From: Bacillus sp. FJAT-28004
Lineage (GTDB): Bacteria; Bacillota; Bacilli; Paenibacillales; Paenibacillaceae
NCBI RefSeq assembly: GCF_001280845.1
Contig: NZ_LGHP01000001.1
Location: 195,302 to 259,301 of the forward strand
Direction of reading: 5' to 3'
DNA: 64,000 nt
Positions within the stretch are counted from its first letter, which is position 1. Every line of letters begins with the position of its first letter. The notes under the pieces are model-generated. The model was not told the DNA's origin, ran no database searches, and was given only the letters and a program-made list of their open reading frames with translations. Positions 44,066 to 52,796 of the stretch are shown here, one piece after another. A program made the translations under genes and the position numbers.

Positions 44066-45400
44066 TTATACAGCTTGCAAGCCAGCTTGGTTAAGCATGT
44101 TCCAAGGTTTGTTGTAATGAGGCTGGAAGAAGAAGTCGACGTAGCTTAATTCCTCCATCGTCATTCCGTTCTGGATGCAAACCGACAATGTATTAATCGA
44201 CTGGGTAAGATCCACTTTCGATAAGACCTGCGCGCCAACGATTCTGCCGCTATCCGCTTCATAGACGACCTTCAATGTCACTTGCTCGAAGGTAGGCATA
44301 AATTCGAGACGGTAGCTATCAACGATTGTGACATTTTTCACATTCATTCCCGCAGCAAGCGCAGCTGTTTCCGTTAAACCTGTCGATGCAATATTATAAT
44401 CGTAAATCTTAATACCCGACGTGCCTTGTGTTCCGAGATATCTGACCGTTGGTTTCATCAGGTTTTTGGCAACGAGCGTTCCCATGCGTACCGCGTTTGT
44501 TGCTAAAGGGATATAAGCATTTCGCCCTGTTGGATTATAGTGAATGGCGCAGCTGTCGCCAGCGGCAAATACATCCGGCTTGCTCGTTCTCATATAATCA
44601 TCCACAATGATCGCGCCGTTAGGCAGCATATCAACTTGGCCTTTCAATAGCTCAGTGTTGGGACGGAACCCAATGCAAAGCACGACGAGGTCTGCTTCAT
44701 ATTCTCCCGCTGTTGTGATGACAGTCGTTACCTGACCCTCGCTGCCCTTAAACGAAGTAACCGTTTGGCCGGTTGCGATGGTAATTCCTTTATCAATCAA
44801 TGCTTGCTCTGTAACTTCGGTAAATTCACGATCCAAGTATTTATATAAAATACGTTCCATATTGTCAATTAAGGTAACCTGTTTGCCAAGCTGTTCAAAT
44901 GCTTCAACGAGCTCAATACCGATGTAGCCAGCTCCGATAACAGCAATGCGGTTCGCTGTTTTTGCTTTTTCGATGATTTCTTTCGAATGGTTGTAGTTTT
45001 TGCATAGTACTATATTTTCAAGCGCGATGCCGTCCATTTGCGGAATAATCGGCCACGAGCCTGTCGTAACGACGAGCTTATCATAACTTTCCGTAAATTC
45101 GTCGCCCGTTACAAGATTGCGGACTTGAATTTGTTTGGCATCCGTATTTACAGCAAGCACATCATGTCGCATATGCGTCTTCACGCCAAGCTCAGCGAGC
45201 TGCTCGGGCGAAGCATAAAATAGCTGCTCGGCATTTTTTACTACACCGCCAACATGCAGCGCGATACCGCACGATAGAAACGAGATATTGTCATTCCGCT
45301 CATAAACGGTAATGTTCGCCTCCGGGTAAAGTACAGCCATTTGTTTAATTGCAGCAGTTCCTGCGTGTGTACAGCCAATAACAGCGATATTAATTGTCAT
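44066..45400 (-). CDS. NADH oxidase / CoA-disulphide reductase family flavoprotein
   Basis: The protein has 444 residues. FAD- and NAD-binding Rossmann motifs (VIGCTHAGTAA, VIGAGYIGIEL, VFAAGDSCA) and a single redox Cys in NISFLSCGIAL are all present. This matches the water-forming NADH oxidase (Nox) family, which regenerates NAD+ by reducing O2. CoA-disulphide reductases share the fold, but they carry further motifs I do not see clearly. Two Rex-type operators lie in the promoter, which supports the NADH oxidase reading. Confidence 0.88.
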   Translation of the reverse strand: MTINIAVIGCTHAGTAAIKQMAVLYPEANITVYERNDNISFLSCGIALHVGGVVKNAEQLFYASPEQLAELGVKTHMRHDVLAVNTDAKQIQVRNLVTGDEFTESYDKLVVTTGSWPIIPQMDGIALENIVLCKNYNHSKEIIEKAKTANRIAVIGAGYIGIELVEAFEQLGKQVTLIDNMERILYKYLDREFTEVTEQALIDKGITIATGQTVTSFKGSEGQVTTVITTAGEYEADLVVLCIGFRPNTELLKGQVDMLPNGAIIVDDYMRTSKPDVFAAGDSCAIHYNPTGRNAYIPLATNAVRMGTLVAKNLMKPTVRYLGTQGTSGIKIYDYNIASTGLTETAALAAGMNVKNVTIVDSYRLEFMPTFEQVTLKVVYEADSGRIVGAQVLSKVDLTQSINTLSVCIQNGMTMEELSYVDFFFQPHYNKPWNMLNQAGLQAV

Positions 45401-45458
45401 ATAAAACGCCTCCTATGGGATGTGTAAAGGGGAGTCTGCAAACGCAGTCGCCTATACA

Positions 45459-45476
45459 ACGTGAATTAATTCACAA
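45459..45476. promoter_or_regulatory. Rex-type operator 1 upstream of NADH oxidase gene
   Basis: GTGAATTAATTCAC (45461-45474) is a perfect palindrome. On the minus strand it reads TTGTGAATTAATTCACG, close to the Rex consensus TTGTGAA-N4-TTCACAA. Confidence 0.75.
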
Positions 45477-45488
45477 TATACTATACAG

Positions 45489-45504
45489 TGTGAAAAAAAT
45501 CACA
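45489..45504. promoter_or_regulatory. Rex-type operator 2 upstream of NADH oxidase gene
   Basis: TGTGAAAAAAATCACA is an inverted repeat with the TGTGA/TCACA ends of a Rex box. It overlaps the likely promoter (TTGTGA then TAGTAT on the minus strand), so NADH excess would relieve repression. Confidence 0.65.
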
Positions 45505-45701
45505 ACCTTTGATTGCTTTTATCATATGCGCTTTTGAGAAAAATGACAAGGGGTGTTCAAGCCGTTTTTACAATATTGATTAAATTTTCAGATTATTTGA
45601 CACTTTTTGTCCACAACTTCCACCGAAACCACTTTTCATAAGATTAGATAGTAACGAGGCGTGAGCAAGCGCTGAAAAGCAGCTGATCTGCTCCCTTCAT
45701 G

Positions 45702-46379
45702 TTACGGTAATTGATTTATTAAATGTTCAGGATGGAGCAGCTTCTTAAAACGGCTAGTTATATAGGTATTAAACCAAAATGCATGGTAGGGATGTAAACC
45801 AGCGTTATACGCACCATCGAGCTCACTGGAACCGCCATCGCCTACAAATACCGCATTTCCTGGATCTACGCCCATCCGCTCACAGGCTAATTGATATATT
45901 CGAATATCTGGTTTGGCTAAGCCAACTTTGAACGAAAAGATGGCATCGTCAAAATAGGGAGCAAGTTCGCTTGCCTGCCACTGCTGAACTTCCTCTTCTG
46001 TACAATTACTAATAAGGCCTATTTTTATATGTTTACTTTGCAACTGTTCTAACATGGCAATGACAGCAGGCTGAATCGTTAGAAAGGGAGCTTTCTTTTC
46101 TTCGATTCTTGTTCGATATAAATGCTCCACGATTTGTTCGTTATATGGCAAATTCCGCTTCTCCAAAATGTTCCTCATTACTTCGATGAAGTTAACAAAT
46201 TGTCCGGTCATTCTTGCTTCTTGGCGGTTTCCCCATTCTTTCTTGAAATCTTCATGATTCATTCCGAATAATGTGGAGTCGTTTGTAGATCTATTTATTG
46301 TACGTTTACCGTCTGTAAATTCGGTTACCAACGTTTCAAACAAATCGAAAAATACAGCTTTTGTGTGCAGTATAACCAA
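45702..46379 (-). CDS. HAD superfamily hydrolase
   Basis: The protein has about 225 residues. The four HAD motifs are visible: FFDLFETLV (nucleophile Asp; the second Asp is replaced by Phe-Glu-Thr-type spacing seen in YjjG-like members), LISNCTEEE, K in VGLAKPD, and FVGDGGSSEL. It is probably a small phosphatase. Start choice is odd: the TTG at 46379 directly abuts AAAGGAG, so translation may instead begin at the in-frame CTG at 46370 (9 bases from the site), matching where homologues begin (HTKAVFFDLF). Confidence 0.85.
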   Translation of the reverse strand: MVILHTKAVFFDLFETLVTEFTDGKRTINRSTNDSTLFGMNHEDFKKEWGNRQEARMTGQFVNFIEVMRNILEKRNLPYNEQIVEHLYRTRIEEKKAPFLTIQPAVIAMLEQLQSKHIKIGLISNCTEEEVQQWQASELAPYFDDAIFSFKVGLAKPDIRIYQLACERMGVDPGNAVFVGDGGSSELDGAYNAGLHPYHAFWFNTYITSRFKKLLHPEHLINQLP

Positions 46380-46541
46380 CTCCTTTTTTAGATAATAATA
46401 AAATTTTTTCTATTGTTGAGTTAACCATTCATTCGAGATGTAACGATGTTATTCCTTTCAGCAACACTGATATTTTCATTTTGAAGCGTTTTGCATTAGA
46501 CTCTTTAGGTAAAGCGAGCAATAGCTGAGGAGGAATTCATA

Positions 46542-47294
46542 ATGAAAGCAATATATGATGATAAAATCGTACTTATAACTGGCGCCGGAGCCGGTATTGG
46601 CCGAGCTCTTGCGCTAGCTTATGCGGAACAAGGAGCACTTCCAGTATTGGTGGATAAAAATGAAGAGGGACTCGAGCAAACAGGTTTGCTGCTGCAAGAG
46701 TCAGGTTACGATTCTTTATCATTTACTGCCGATATGAGTAAACCTGATGACATTATTGGAATGCTGCATGATTTGGAAACGATTGTAGGGAGACTGGACA
46801 TCGTCATTAACAATGCAGGTTTTGGCATATGGAAGTCACCGTACGATCTAACCATTGACGAATGGGACAGCGTTGTGAATACGAACCTGCGCGGGACGTT
46901 CGTTTGCTCGCGTGAAGCTGCCAAGCTGATGCGGACAACCGGCGGTGGAGCCATCGTAAACATTTCCTCCACGAGAGCGATGATGTCGGAACCGAATGGT
47001 GAGGCCTATGCTGCTTCGAAAGGCGGAATTCTCTCGCTTACGCATGCGATGGCGGTGTCGCTCGGCCCAGATCACATTACAGTTAACGCGATTTGTCCGG
47101 GTTGGATTGAGACGGGGGATTACAGCAAGCTGCGCCCAGAGGATCACGTGCAGCATCCGTCTGGGCGTGTAGGCAAGCCAGAAGATGTTGCCCTAGCATG
47201 TCTATATCTAACAGATCCCAAAAATGATTTTGTGACCGGAACCCATATCACTCTTGATGGCGGTATGACGAGAAAAATGATTTATGAGGAGTAA
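46542..47294 (+). CDS. Short-chain dehydrogenase/reductase
   Basis: The protein has 250 residues, a classical SDR. The nucleotide motif is GAGAGIG, the structural NNAGF motif and the catalytic Ser (ISSTRA), Tyr and Lys (YAASKG) are present, and the C-terminal part has CPGWIETG and ITLDGG. It is an NAD(P)-dependent oxidoreductase of glucose dehydrogenase/3-oxoacyl reductase type with unknown substrate. AGGAGGAATTC precedes the ATG. A terminator follows. Confidence 0.9.
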   Translation: MKAIYDDKIVLITGAGAGIGRALALAYAEQGALPVLVDKNEEGLEQTGLLLQESGYDSLSFTADMSKPDDIIGMLHDLETIVGRLDIVINNAGFGIWKSPYDLTIDEWDSVVNTNLRGTFVCSREAAKLMRTTGGGAIVNISSTRAMMSEPNGEAYAASKGGILSLTHAMAVSLGPDHITVNAICPGWIETGDYSKLRPEDHVQHPSGRVGKPEDVALACLYLTDPKNDFVTGTHITLDGGMTRKMIYEE

Positions 47295-47338
47295 CTAGTA
47301 GTTGGGCTTATGAAGTCAGCATTAGTTGAGAACAAAAA

Positions 47339-47380
47339 ACAGTCGAGCAGATTTTTTTAAAACTGCTCGACTGTTTTGTT
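47339..47380 (+). terminator. Terminator after SDR gene
   Basis: ACAGTCGAGCAG pairs with CTGCTCGACTGT and is followed by TTTTGTTT. Confidence 0.85.
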
Positions 47381-47427
47381 TATTCATGTTGAAACCGCGA
47401 ACAAGCTTCCATCGATTATAAAATATA

Positions 47428-47458
47428 TTAGTATTTAAATATATACTAAAGTTAGTAT
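47428..47458. promoter_or_regulatory. Cluster of TTAGTAT inverted repeats (candidate GntR operator)
   Basis: TTAGTAT (47428-47434), ATACTAA (47443-47449) and TTAGTAT (47452-47458) form two overlapping inverted repeats. Related ATACTAAATAGAGTAT lies at 47589-47604. The same TTAGTATAC motif stands before the GntR-type gene at 49163, which makes that regulator the best candidate. Confidence 0.5.
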
Positions 47459-47642
47459 GTCTTCGGGTTTGAAACCGATGGAATGATAAAAGTAGAATGA
47501 AAAGAAGACGATTATTATGGGAAAATTGGTTTTAGGACAGGTTTTCAGTATGGAATAGTAGGGTGAAGAAAATAAATATCCATTTTTTATACTAAATAGA
47601 GTATTTAAAAGTATAACAATATAAACTAGAATAAGTTCATCA

Positions 47643-47657
47643 AGGAAGCGCTTGCAA
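47643..47657. promoter_or_regulatory. cre site (CcpA) before first duplicated solute-binding protein
   Basis: Read on the minus strand, TTGCAAGCGCTTCCT fits WTGNAANCGNWNNCW at every fixed position. It lies immediately before the ribosome site, so catabolite repression is expected. Confidence 0.75.
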
Positions 47658-47679
47658 AAAAAGGGAGGCGTCAAATATT

Positions 47680-49056
47680 ATGAACAGAAAATTATCGGCA
47701 AAGCTTGGACTCGTTCTACTATTGTGCTTTGGTATGCTGTTGTCGGCTTGTTCATCAGGTGGGAATGGAAACGGTTCTTCGACGAATGGGAATGTGGGTA
47801 ATAAAGAAGACGCAGCAGTAAACACGCCGCAAGAGAAAGTGAAGATTTCGTTCATGGGTCATGGCAGCCCGCAGGAGAAAGATATATTCGCGAAGCTGAT
47901 CAAATCGTATGAAGTGAAATACCCGAACGTAAAGGTTGAGTATACAAGCGTGCCGCCAGCAGAATACAATCAGAAGCTGTCTACGTTAGTCGCATCAGGC
48001 AAAACGCCGGACGTATTCTACGTATCGGGACCGCAGTTTTACAAGTTTGCCGAAGCAGGCACAATTCAAAATTTGCAGCCGTTTCTAGAAACGACAGAAC
48101 TGTTCCAAGCAGATAATGTATGGAAGCAAGCGCTGGATCGTTACCGTTTTGACGGCAAGGAGCTAGGCCAAGGGGATTTGTACGGATTGCCGAAGGACGT
48201 AGGTCCATGGGCAATGGCCTACAACAAAACGATGTTTGAGGAAGCTGGCGTCGAATTGCCGCCTGCAGAGGTTGGCAAATGGACGTGGGAGAATTGGCTC
48301 GAAGCAGCGAAAAAGCTGACGAAAGATGAGAATGGCGATGGCAAAGTCGACATTTACGGCGGAGCCAACTTCACGTTGGAAGGTGCGGTATGGGCAAGCG
48401 GTGGAGACTTCATCGACTACAAAACAGGAACGGTTACGATCGATACGCCTGAATTCACCAAAGCGATGCAATGGGTAGCCGATCTGCGCCTGAAGCATAA
48501 TGTAACGCCATCGCCGGAGGATGAGAAAGCGATGAATGCTTATTCTCGTTTTGTAGCCGGTAAAGTAGGCATGTTCCCTATGGGTCCGTGGGATCAACCA
48601 GGCTTCTGGGATTTGCCGTTTGAATGGGACATCGCCGCATGGCCGGTGAATCCTGAAACAGGCAAAGCAGGAACATGGGTTGGATCGATGGGTTACTCGG
48701 TGTCAAGCAAATCGAAGCATGCACAGGAAGCGTTTAACTTAGCGGCATTCCTTGCGCTGGATAAAGAAGGACAGAAGCAAAACTACGAGCTGGGGCAAGC
48801 GGTGCCTAACTTGATTGATATGGCAAAAGGCGAGTTTGTAGCTTATGACAAGGCACCTGCAAACCGACAAGTTTTCCTTGATATTATTGAAGATTACGGT
48901 CATCCTCCGGTTGATTTTGGTTCAAAGGATACGAAATGGATCGATACGATGTGGCAAGAGGCCGGCAAAGTGTGGGATGGAAAAATGACTGCGGAGGGCT
49001 GGGCGAAGGAATTGCAGCCGAAGCTTCAAGACTTGTATGACAAAGGTAATAAGTAA
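47680..49056 (+). CDS. Sugar ABC solute-binding lipoprotein, copy 1
   Basis: The protein has 458 residues. A lipoprotein signal ends at LLSAC, followed by a Gly/Asn-rich linker and a family 1 binding domain (KISFMGHGSPQEKDIF, ASGKTPDVFYVSGPQFYKF, GMFPMGPWDQPGFW). It is almost identical to the copy at 50428: about 18 substitutions in 458 residues by eye, half of them in the signal and linker. It has its own terminator and no permease behind it, so it must share the permeases of the second copy. The ligand is probably an arabino- or xylo-oligosaccharide. Confidence 0.93.
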   Translation: MNRKLSAKLGLVLLLCFGMLLSACSSGGNGNGSSTNGNVGNKEDAAVNTPQEKVKISFMGHGSPQEKDIFAKLIKSYEVKYPNVKVEYTSVPPAEYNQKLSTLVASGKTPDVFYVSGPQFYKFAEAGTIQNLQPFLETTELFQADNVWKQALDRYRFDGKELGQGDLYGLPKDVGPWAMAYNKTMFEEAGVELPPAEVGKWTWENWLEAAKKLTKDENGDGKVDIYGGANFTLEGAVWASGGDFIDYKTGTVTIDTPEFTKAMQWVADLRLKHNVTPSPEDEKAMNAYSRFVAGKVGMFPMGPWDQPGFWDLPFEWDIAAWPVNPETGKAGTWVGSMGYSVSSKSKHAQEAFNLAAFLALDKEGQKQNYELGQAVPNLIDMAKGEFVAYDKAPANRQVFLDIIEDYGHPPVDFGSKDTKWIDTMWQEAGKVWDGKMTAEGWAKELQPKLQDLYDKGNK

Positions 49057-49076
49057 AAGGAATATGCATTAGAGAA

Positions 49077-49117
49077 ACTATGCCTTGAGGTTCTTAACCT
49101 TAAGGCATAGTTTTTTT
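49077..49117 (+). terminator. Terminator after solute-binding protein copy 1
   Basis: AACTATGCCTT pairs with AAGGCATAGTT, with further inner pairing AGGTT/AACCT, then T7. Confidence 0.9.
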
Positions 49118-49162
49118 GTTGAGATCCACCGTTGATTAAGCTAAAGACAAAATGAAATTAAT

Positions 49163-49173
49163 TTAGTATACTT
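49163..49173. promoter_or_regulatory. TTAGTATAC motif before GntR-type regulator gene
   Basis: TTAGTATACTT contains the palindrome AGTATACT and repeats the half-site found upstream of copy 1, suggesting autoregulation. Confidence 0.45.
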
Positions 49174-49203
49174 GATATATTAATATAAGGAGAGGGCGTC
49201 GTT

Positions 49204-50262
49204 ATGAAAAATTTCCCTTTATATAAACAAATTCAAGTCGAAATTTTAGGGCAAATCAAGACTGGGAAATTACGTCCCGGAGATCGCGTCCCTTCCGAGA
49301 AGGAACTTGCGGACAAATATAGAGTCAGCCAAATTACGAGTAAAAATGCATTGATTGGTTTAGCTGATGAAGGCGTGCTCGTTCGAGTACAAGGCAAAGG
49401 AACGTTTGTAAGGCAGGATGGCGAAGCGGCAGAGGAATTAGATGTTTCAAGCAATGTGCGGGATGTCATCGGACTAATTCTACCGTGCATGAAGACGAAG
49501 GTAGATCAGAAAATTCTTGATTCAATTGAAAAGTATGTAACAGCCAGCGGCTACAACCTTCAGGTCCGGATTACAAGAGAGTCGCAAATTGAAGAAAGCG
49601 CAGCTATTGAATCAATGGTCGCTGCAAATGTACGCGGATTAATTGTATTTCCAACGGAGGAGGAGCGCTATAACGATAGCATTTTACGCTTGTCGCTTGA
49701 TAAATTCCCGCATGTGCTGATCGATCGTTTTTTGAAAGAGATTCGCACGTATAGCGTCAGCTCGGATAATGTGAATGGAACGGAACAGGCCATTACCCAT
49801 TTGCTCGACAGCGGCCATGAGCATATTGCTCTTATCACACCTGAAATTACGAATACAGCGACCGAAGAGAGAGTCGTTGGGTTTGAAAAAGCGTATTTAG
49901 CCAAAAAACTTCCGATCAACAAGGATTTATGGTGCATCCTCAAAATTGAGGATATATCTAGCGGCAAAGCGCAGCACATTATTGAATCCTTTATGAGTGA
50001 ACGGCCTGAGGTTTCAGCCGCATTTGTTGTCAATGTTGAGCTGACCAATTATACATATTATGCAGCGAAGAGGTTGAAGAAATTAGTGCCTGACGATATT
50101 GAGCTCGTTTGCTTTGACCGACCGGATTTCCAAGATGTATCGTATTTGCAGCAAAATGAAGATGAGATTTGCAAGGTTACCGTTGAGCTTCTTCATGCGC
50201 AATTACAAGGGGAGTACGAGCCGCAGCGTATCGTCGTACCCGTAAAGTTTTGCAAAACGTAA
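49204..50262 (+). CDS. GntR/LacI hybrid transcriptional regulator (AraR-like)
   Basis: The protein has 352 residues. Residues 1-75 form a GntR winged helix (PLYKQIQVEILGQIKTGKLRPGD, SEKELADKYRVSQITSKNAL, RVQGKGTFV). Residues 85-350 form a LacI-type periplasmic-binding fold (IGLILPCMKTKVDQKIL, RGLIVFPTEEERYND, HVLIDRFLKEI, HIALITPEI). This is the architecture of AraR, the arabinose repressor. It sits between the two duplicated binding-protein genes, and its likely operators are the TTAGTAT motifs. GGAGAGGGCG precedes the ATG. Confidence 0.9.
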   Translation: MKNFPLYKQIQVEILGQIKTGKLRPGDRVPSEKELADKYRVSQITSKNALIGLADEGVLVRVQGKGTFVRQDGEAAEELDVSSNVRDVIGLILPCMKTKVDQKILDSIEKYVTASGYNLQVRITRESQIEESAAIESMVAANVRGLIVFPTEEERYNDSILRLSLDKFPHVLIDRFLKEIRTYSVSSDNVNGTEQAITHLLDSGHEHIALITPEITNTATEERVVGFEKAYLAKKLPINKDLWCILKIEDISSGKAQHIIESFMSERPEVSAAFVVNVELTNYTYYAAKRLKKLVPDDIELVCFDRPDFQDVSYLQQNEDEICKVTVELLHAQLQGEYEPQRIVVPVKFCKT

Positions 50263-50276
50263 TCAATAGAACATAC

Positions 50277-50318
50277 AAATACCGTGTGCTGATTTTTAGT
50301 GCAGGGTATTTTTTTATA
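50277..50318 (+). terminator. Weak terminator after regulator gene
   Basis: AATACC pairs with GGGTATT across an imperfect stem, followed by T7. Confidence 0.5.
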
Positions 50319-50370
50319 TTATATTCAGTATATAAACATATAACAATATAATTTATAATGAATTCATTGG

Positions 50371-50385
50371 ATTAAGCGCTTACAG
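50371..50385. promoter_or_regulatory. cre-like site before solute-binding protein copy 2
   Basis: ATTAAGCGCTTACAG keeps the AAGCGCTT core and reads CTGTAAGCGCTTAAT on the minus strand, two mismatches from the cre consensus. TATAACAATATAA just upstream is also shared with copy 1, so the promoter region was duplicated with the gene. Confidence 0.55.
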
Positions 50386-50427
50386 AGTGCTGGAAGTATT
50401 CACACAACATAGGGGGCGTCAAACGCA

Positions 50428-51804
50428 ATGAAGAGCAAATTATCCGTAAAGTTTGGACTCGTACTGCTATTATGCTTTGGAATATTGTTATCGGCTTGTT
50501 CATCAGGCGGAAATGGAAACGGTTCTACTCCAAAAGGGAATACGGGTAACAAAGGTGATGCAGCAGTAAACACACCGCAAGAGGAAGTGAAGATTTCGTT
50601 TATGGGTCATGGCAGCCCGCAGGAGAAAGATATATTCGCGAAGCTGATCAAATCGTATGAAACGAAATACCCGAACGTAAAGGTTGAGTATACAAGCGTG
50701 CCGCCAGCAGAATACAACCAGAAACTGTCTACGCTGGTCGCATCGGGAAAAACACCGGACGTATTTTACGTATCGGGACCGCAGTTTTACAAGTTTGCCG
50801 AAGCAGGCACAATTCAAAATTTGCAGCCGTTTCTAGAAACGACAGAACTGTTCCAAGCAGCTAATGTATGGAAGCAAGCGCTCGATCGTTACCGTTTTGA
50901 CGGCAAGGAGCTAGGCCAAGGGGATTTGTATGGATTGCCGAAGGACGTAGGTCCATGGGCAATGGCCTACAACAAAACGATGTTTGAGGAAGCAGGCGTC
51001 GAATTGCCGCCTGCAGAGGTTGGCAAATGGACGTGGGACAATTGGCTCGAAGCAGCGAAGAAGCTGACGAAAGATGAGAATGGCGATGGCAAAGTCGACA
51101 TCTACGGCGGAGCCAACTTCACGCTGGAAGGCGCGGTATGGGCAAGCGGTGGAGAGTTCATCGACTACAAAACAGGAAAGGTTACGATCGATACACCTGC
51201 ATTCACTAAAGCGATGCAATGGGTAGCCGATCTGCGCCTGAAGCATAATGTAACGCCATCGCCAGAGGATGAGAAAGCAATGAATGCGTACTCTCGTTTT
51301 GTAGCCGGTAAAGTAGGCATGTTCCCGATGGGTCCGTGGGATCAACCGGGCTTCTGGGACTTGCCGTTTGAATGGGACATCGCCGCATGGCCGGTGAATC
51401 CTGAGACAGGCAAAGCAGGAACATGGGTTGGATCGATGGGTTACTCGGTATCAAGCAAATCGAAGCATGCACAGGAAGCGTTTAACTTAGCAGCATTTCT
51501 TGCGCTAGACAAAGAAGGACAGAAGCAAAACTACGAGCTGGGGCAAGCGGTGCCTAACTTAATTGATATGGCAAAAGGCGAATTTGTAGCTTATGACAAG
51601 GCGCCTGCGAACCGTCAAGTTTTCCTTGATATTATCGAAGATTACGGTCATCCGCCGGTTGACTTCGGTTCAAAAGATACGAAATGGATCGATACGATGT
51701 GGCAAGAGGCCGGCAAAGTGTGGGATGGCAAGATGACTGCGGAGGGCTGGGCGAAGGAATTGCAGCCGAAGCTTCAAGAGCTCTATGACAAGGGCAATAA
51801 GTAA
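50428..51804 (+). CDS. Sugar ABC solute-binding lipoprotein, copy 2
   Basis: The protein has 458 residues with the same domains as copy 1 (lipobox LLSAC, then a family 1 binding fold). The C-terminal 230 residues differ at only a few positions. Differences in the binding domain include Asp/Ala near 136, Glu/Asp in TW(E/D)NW, Asp/Glu in GG(D/E)F and Glu/Ala in TP(E/A)F. No terminator follows, and the two permease genes come next, so this copy is the operon's own binding protein. Confidence 0.93.
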   Translation: MKSKLSVKFGLVLLLCFGILLSACSSGGNGNGSTPKGNTGNKGDAAVNTPQEEVKISFMGHGSPQEKDIFAKLIKSYETKYPNVKVEYTSVPPAEYNQKLSTLVASGKTPDVFYVSGPQFYKFAEAGTIQNLQPFLETTELFQAANVWKQALDRYRFDGKELGQGDLYGLPKDVGPWAMAYNKTMFEEAGVELPPAEVGKWTWDNWLEAAKKLTKDENGDGKVDIYGGANFTLEGAVWASGGEFIDYKTGKVTIDTPAFTKAMQWVADLRLKHNVTPSPEDEKAMNAYSRFVAGKVGMFPMGPWDQPGFWDLPFEWDIAAWPVNPETGKAGTWVGSMGYSVSSKSKHAQEAFNLAAFLALDKEGQKQNYELGQAVPNLIDMAKGEFVAYDKAPANRQVFLDIIEDYGHPPVDFGSKDTKWIDTMWQEAGKVWDGKMTAEGWAKELQPKLQELYDKGNK

Positions 51805-51862
51805 GTTAATTGTTTTAAATACAAACATAAATAACGAATAGCTAGTGCGAGGATGTGTACGC

Positions 51863-52756
51863 ATGAGGAAAAGTAAACCTAGTTATATCCGCAAAGAATA
51901 TGCATGGGCCTACCTGTTTGTGGCGGCCCCTGTGCTTGGTTTTCTCATTTTTGGAGTCGCACCGCTTATCTACTCAGCATGGTTAAGCTTCACGTCTTGG
52001 GATTTGGTTACGCCGCCTGAGTTTGTAGGTTTCGCCAACTATGTAGAAGTATTTCACGATGAGAAGGTATACAAATCGCTTTATAACACCGTATTTATGA
52101 TGTTAGGCATTCCAATTGGAATGATTGTGGCGCTCTTGCTTGCCATTATGATGAATCGGCCGCTCAAGGGCATCTCGTTTTTACGGACAATCTATTACTT
52201 GCCAGTTATTTCACCCATTATTGCGGTGTCGCTATTATGGCAATGGATTTTGAATCAAGATTTTGGTTTGCTTAACCAAACGATGTGGAATTGGTTTGGC
52301 ATACAAGGGCCTAACTGGTTAGGCGACGCAAGCTGGATTAAACCTTCGATGATTTTGATGGGAGTATGGGGCGGCGTTGGCGGTACGATGGTTCTTTATT
52401 TAGCGGGACTTCAATCGATTTCCTCCTCCTATTACGAAGCTGCTGAGGTAGATGGCGCGAATGCATTCCAGAAACTGTGGTTAATTACGATTCCACTGCT
52501 GACGAACATTCATTTTTTCGTCATTGTTATGGGTGTTATCGGCGCATTCCAGTCATTTAGCCAAATCTATGTATTGGCAGGCGATGGTGGGCCGGAGTAT
52601 AGTGCGGCAACGGTAGTGTTTTATATTTTCGAAAATGCGTTCAAGTACTTTAATATGGGCTACGCCAGCTCAGTTGCGTGGGTTCTTGGCCTTATTATTT
52701 TCATCGTTACACTCATTCAGTTCCGCTTGTCCAAAAAATGGGTGTACAACGATTAA
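51863..52756 (+). CDS. Sugar ABC transporter permease (MalF/UgpA type)
   Basis: The protein has 297 residues with six membrane segments (YLFVAAPVLGFLIFGVAPLI first). The EAA loop is YYEAAEVDGANAFQKLW followed by TIPLL. The ATG at 51863 follows GAGGATG at a good distance. An upstream in-frame GTG at 51845 has no ribosome site. Confidence 0.92.
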   Translation: MRKSKPSYIRKEYAWAYLFVAAPVLGFLIFGVAPLIYSAWLSFTSWDLVTPPEFVGFANYVEVFHDEKVYKSLYNTVFMMLGIPIGMIVALLLAIMMNRPLKGISFLRTIYYLPVISPIIAVSLLWQWILNQDFGLLNQTMWNWFGIQGPNWLGDASWIKPSMILMGVWGGVGGTMVLYLAGLQSISSSYYEAAEVDGANAFQKLWLITIPLLTNIHFFVIVMGVIGAFQSFSQIYVLAGDGGPEYSAATVVFYIFENAFKYFNMGYASSVAWVLGLIIFIVTLIQFRLSKKWVYND

Positions 52757-52796
52757 TATTTTACCGTCACAGTTTGCGAGGGGAGTTTGATTTCAG

